This document shows, piece after piece, positions 23,527-24,053 of a stretch of DNA of 24,053 nucleotides. Below the pieces are notes generated by a model that worked only from the letters and a program-made list of their open reading frames with translations, was not told where the DNA came from and ran no database searches. The stretch's first letter is position 1; every line of letters begins with the position of its first letter. A program made the position numbers and the translations under genes. Source of the DNA: Treponema sp. UBA4326 (GTDB taxonomy: Bacteria > Spirochaetota > Spirochaetia > Treponematales > Treponemataceae); contig DGTW01000123.1 in NCBI GenBank assembly GCA_002393835.1, positions 1 to 24,053 of the forward strand, given 5' to 3'.

Positions 23527-24053
23527 AAAAACCGATTACATTAATTTCAAGTATCTGCTCACTGCTTTTCCTTATAGCAATCGCATGGCTGGGAACAGGC
23601 GTCTATCTCGATAAAAAAAACGGAACGCAAAAGGCAGACTCACGATACGAAGCATTTCTCAGCAAATGCAGAGTCAATTTCAGCGAAAATTCATACGGCA
23701 GCCAGGAATTCTCAAATGAATTTATCCGCTCAATCGGAAACATTGATGATTTCTCAAGCCTCAAGCTGGAAGTCAACGGAGAAATGGTCTATTCTTATCC
23801 GCCGTCATTTTTCTCGCTTCCCTCGCCAGAGCTTGTAAAATCATACCACGATACAATTTCTGTAAATGGAAGCAGCTACACAATCAAAGCCTCAATATAC
23901 CTCATGTCGCCGAATTCAGTTTACAACCATTCACGACTTGCATTCATAATTATTCTCGTGGGAACAATAATCGTCGGCCTTTTCATCGTGCTGACAAACG
24001 GAGCCGAAAACGACATACCAGAAAAATATCCTTACAAAGCAAGGCAAAAAACT
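23523..24053 (+). CDS. Two-span membrane protein of unknown function (3' end cut by window edge)
   Basis: The frame starts at ATG 23523 inside the stop of the preceding gene and is open to the window end (177 codons). A lysine-led N-terminus and first span (about residues 6-27, LISSICSLLFLIAIAWLGTG) are followed by an extracytoplasmic domain of about 105 residues. That domain contains NFSENSYGSQEFSNEFIRSI and LKLEVNGEMVYSYPP, suggesting a small sensor-like fold. A second span (about 140-160, LAFIIILVGTIIVGLFIVL) then leads into a cytoplasmic part that leaves the window. Such an architecture fits a sensor or membrane-bound signalling protein, but the deciding domain is not visible. Confidence 0.7.
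   Translation, partial: MKKPITLISSICSLLFLIAIAWLGTGVYLDKKNGTQKADSRYEAFLSKCRVNFSENSYGSQEFSNEFIRSIGNIDDFSSLKLEVNGEMVYSYPPSFFSLPSPELVKSYHDTISVNGSSYTIKASIYLMSPNSVYNHSRLAFIIILVGTIIVGLFIVLTNGAENDIPEKYPYKARQKT

Noticed and set aside
1..24053. Mobile elements, phage genes, tRNA/rRNA genes or tmRNA
   Set aside because: No transposase, integrase, terminal inverted repeats or structural RNA patterns were recognised; gene spacing is tight and composition looks even apart from the acidic gene.

Overview
This window comes from a spirochaete, most probably a Treponema of moderate GC content. The main reason is the left half: on the minus strand it reads flbD-motA-motB-fliL-fliM-fliY-fliO(fliZ)-fliP-fliQ-fliR-flhB-flhA. 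From memory this is the order of the treponemal fla operon, and a FliY-type switch protein (CheC-like middle plus FliN-like end) fits. The species cannot be named from the sequence alone.

Layout. 1-10029 (minus): flagellar motor, switch and type III export genes, tightly packed with several stop/start overlaps; flhA runs off the left edge. A strong hairpin terminator followed at once by a near-consensus promoter sits between fliY and fliO, so the cluster is probably two transcription units (motor/switch and export gate). 10030-10198: divergent control region with sigma28-like and sigma70-like candidates facing flbD. 10199-12266 (plus): an OmpR-type response regulator overlapping its membrane sensor kinase. 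12297-14212 (minus): lepB-hemW, joined by a TAATG overlap. 14213-14279: a 67-base divergent promoter in which lepB and smpB seem to share a palindromic -35 box and to be leaderless. 14280-15630 (plus): smpB and an unknown exported protein. 15648-16713 (minus): an FtsB/DivIC-like division protein overlapping tsaC (tRNA t6A synthesis). 16856-24053 (plus): a tightly coupled operon of a 921-residue very acidic repeat protein, a protein ending in what looks like a degenerate GGDEF fold, two tandem DUF115/Maf-like proteins and a two-span membrane protein cut by the right edge.

How the genes may work together. FliO/P/Q/R, FlhB and FlhA form the flagellar export gate, FliM/FliY the switch, and MotA/MotB/FliL/FlbD the stator and its accessories. 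The right-hand operon is the best candidate for something undescribed. Maf-family DUF115 proteins are known flagellin glycosylation factors, treponemal flagellins are known to be glycosylated, and the acidic protein carries three short segments resembling the FliM/FliY N-terminal motif. A flagellin-modification or motor-associated module is therefore a reasonable inference, not a demonstrated fact. No RNA genes, mobile elements, CRISPR arrays or phage genes were seen, and no stretch over 300 bases lacks a gene.
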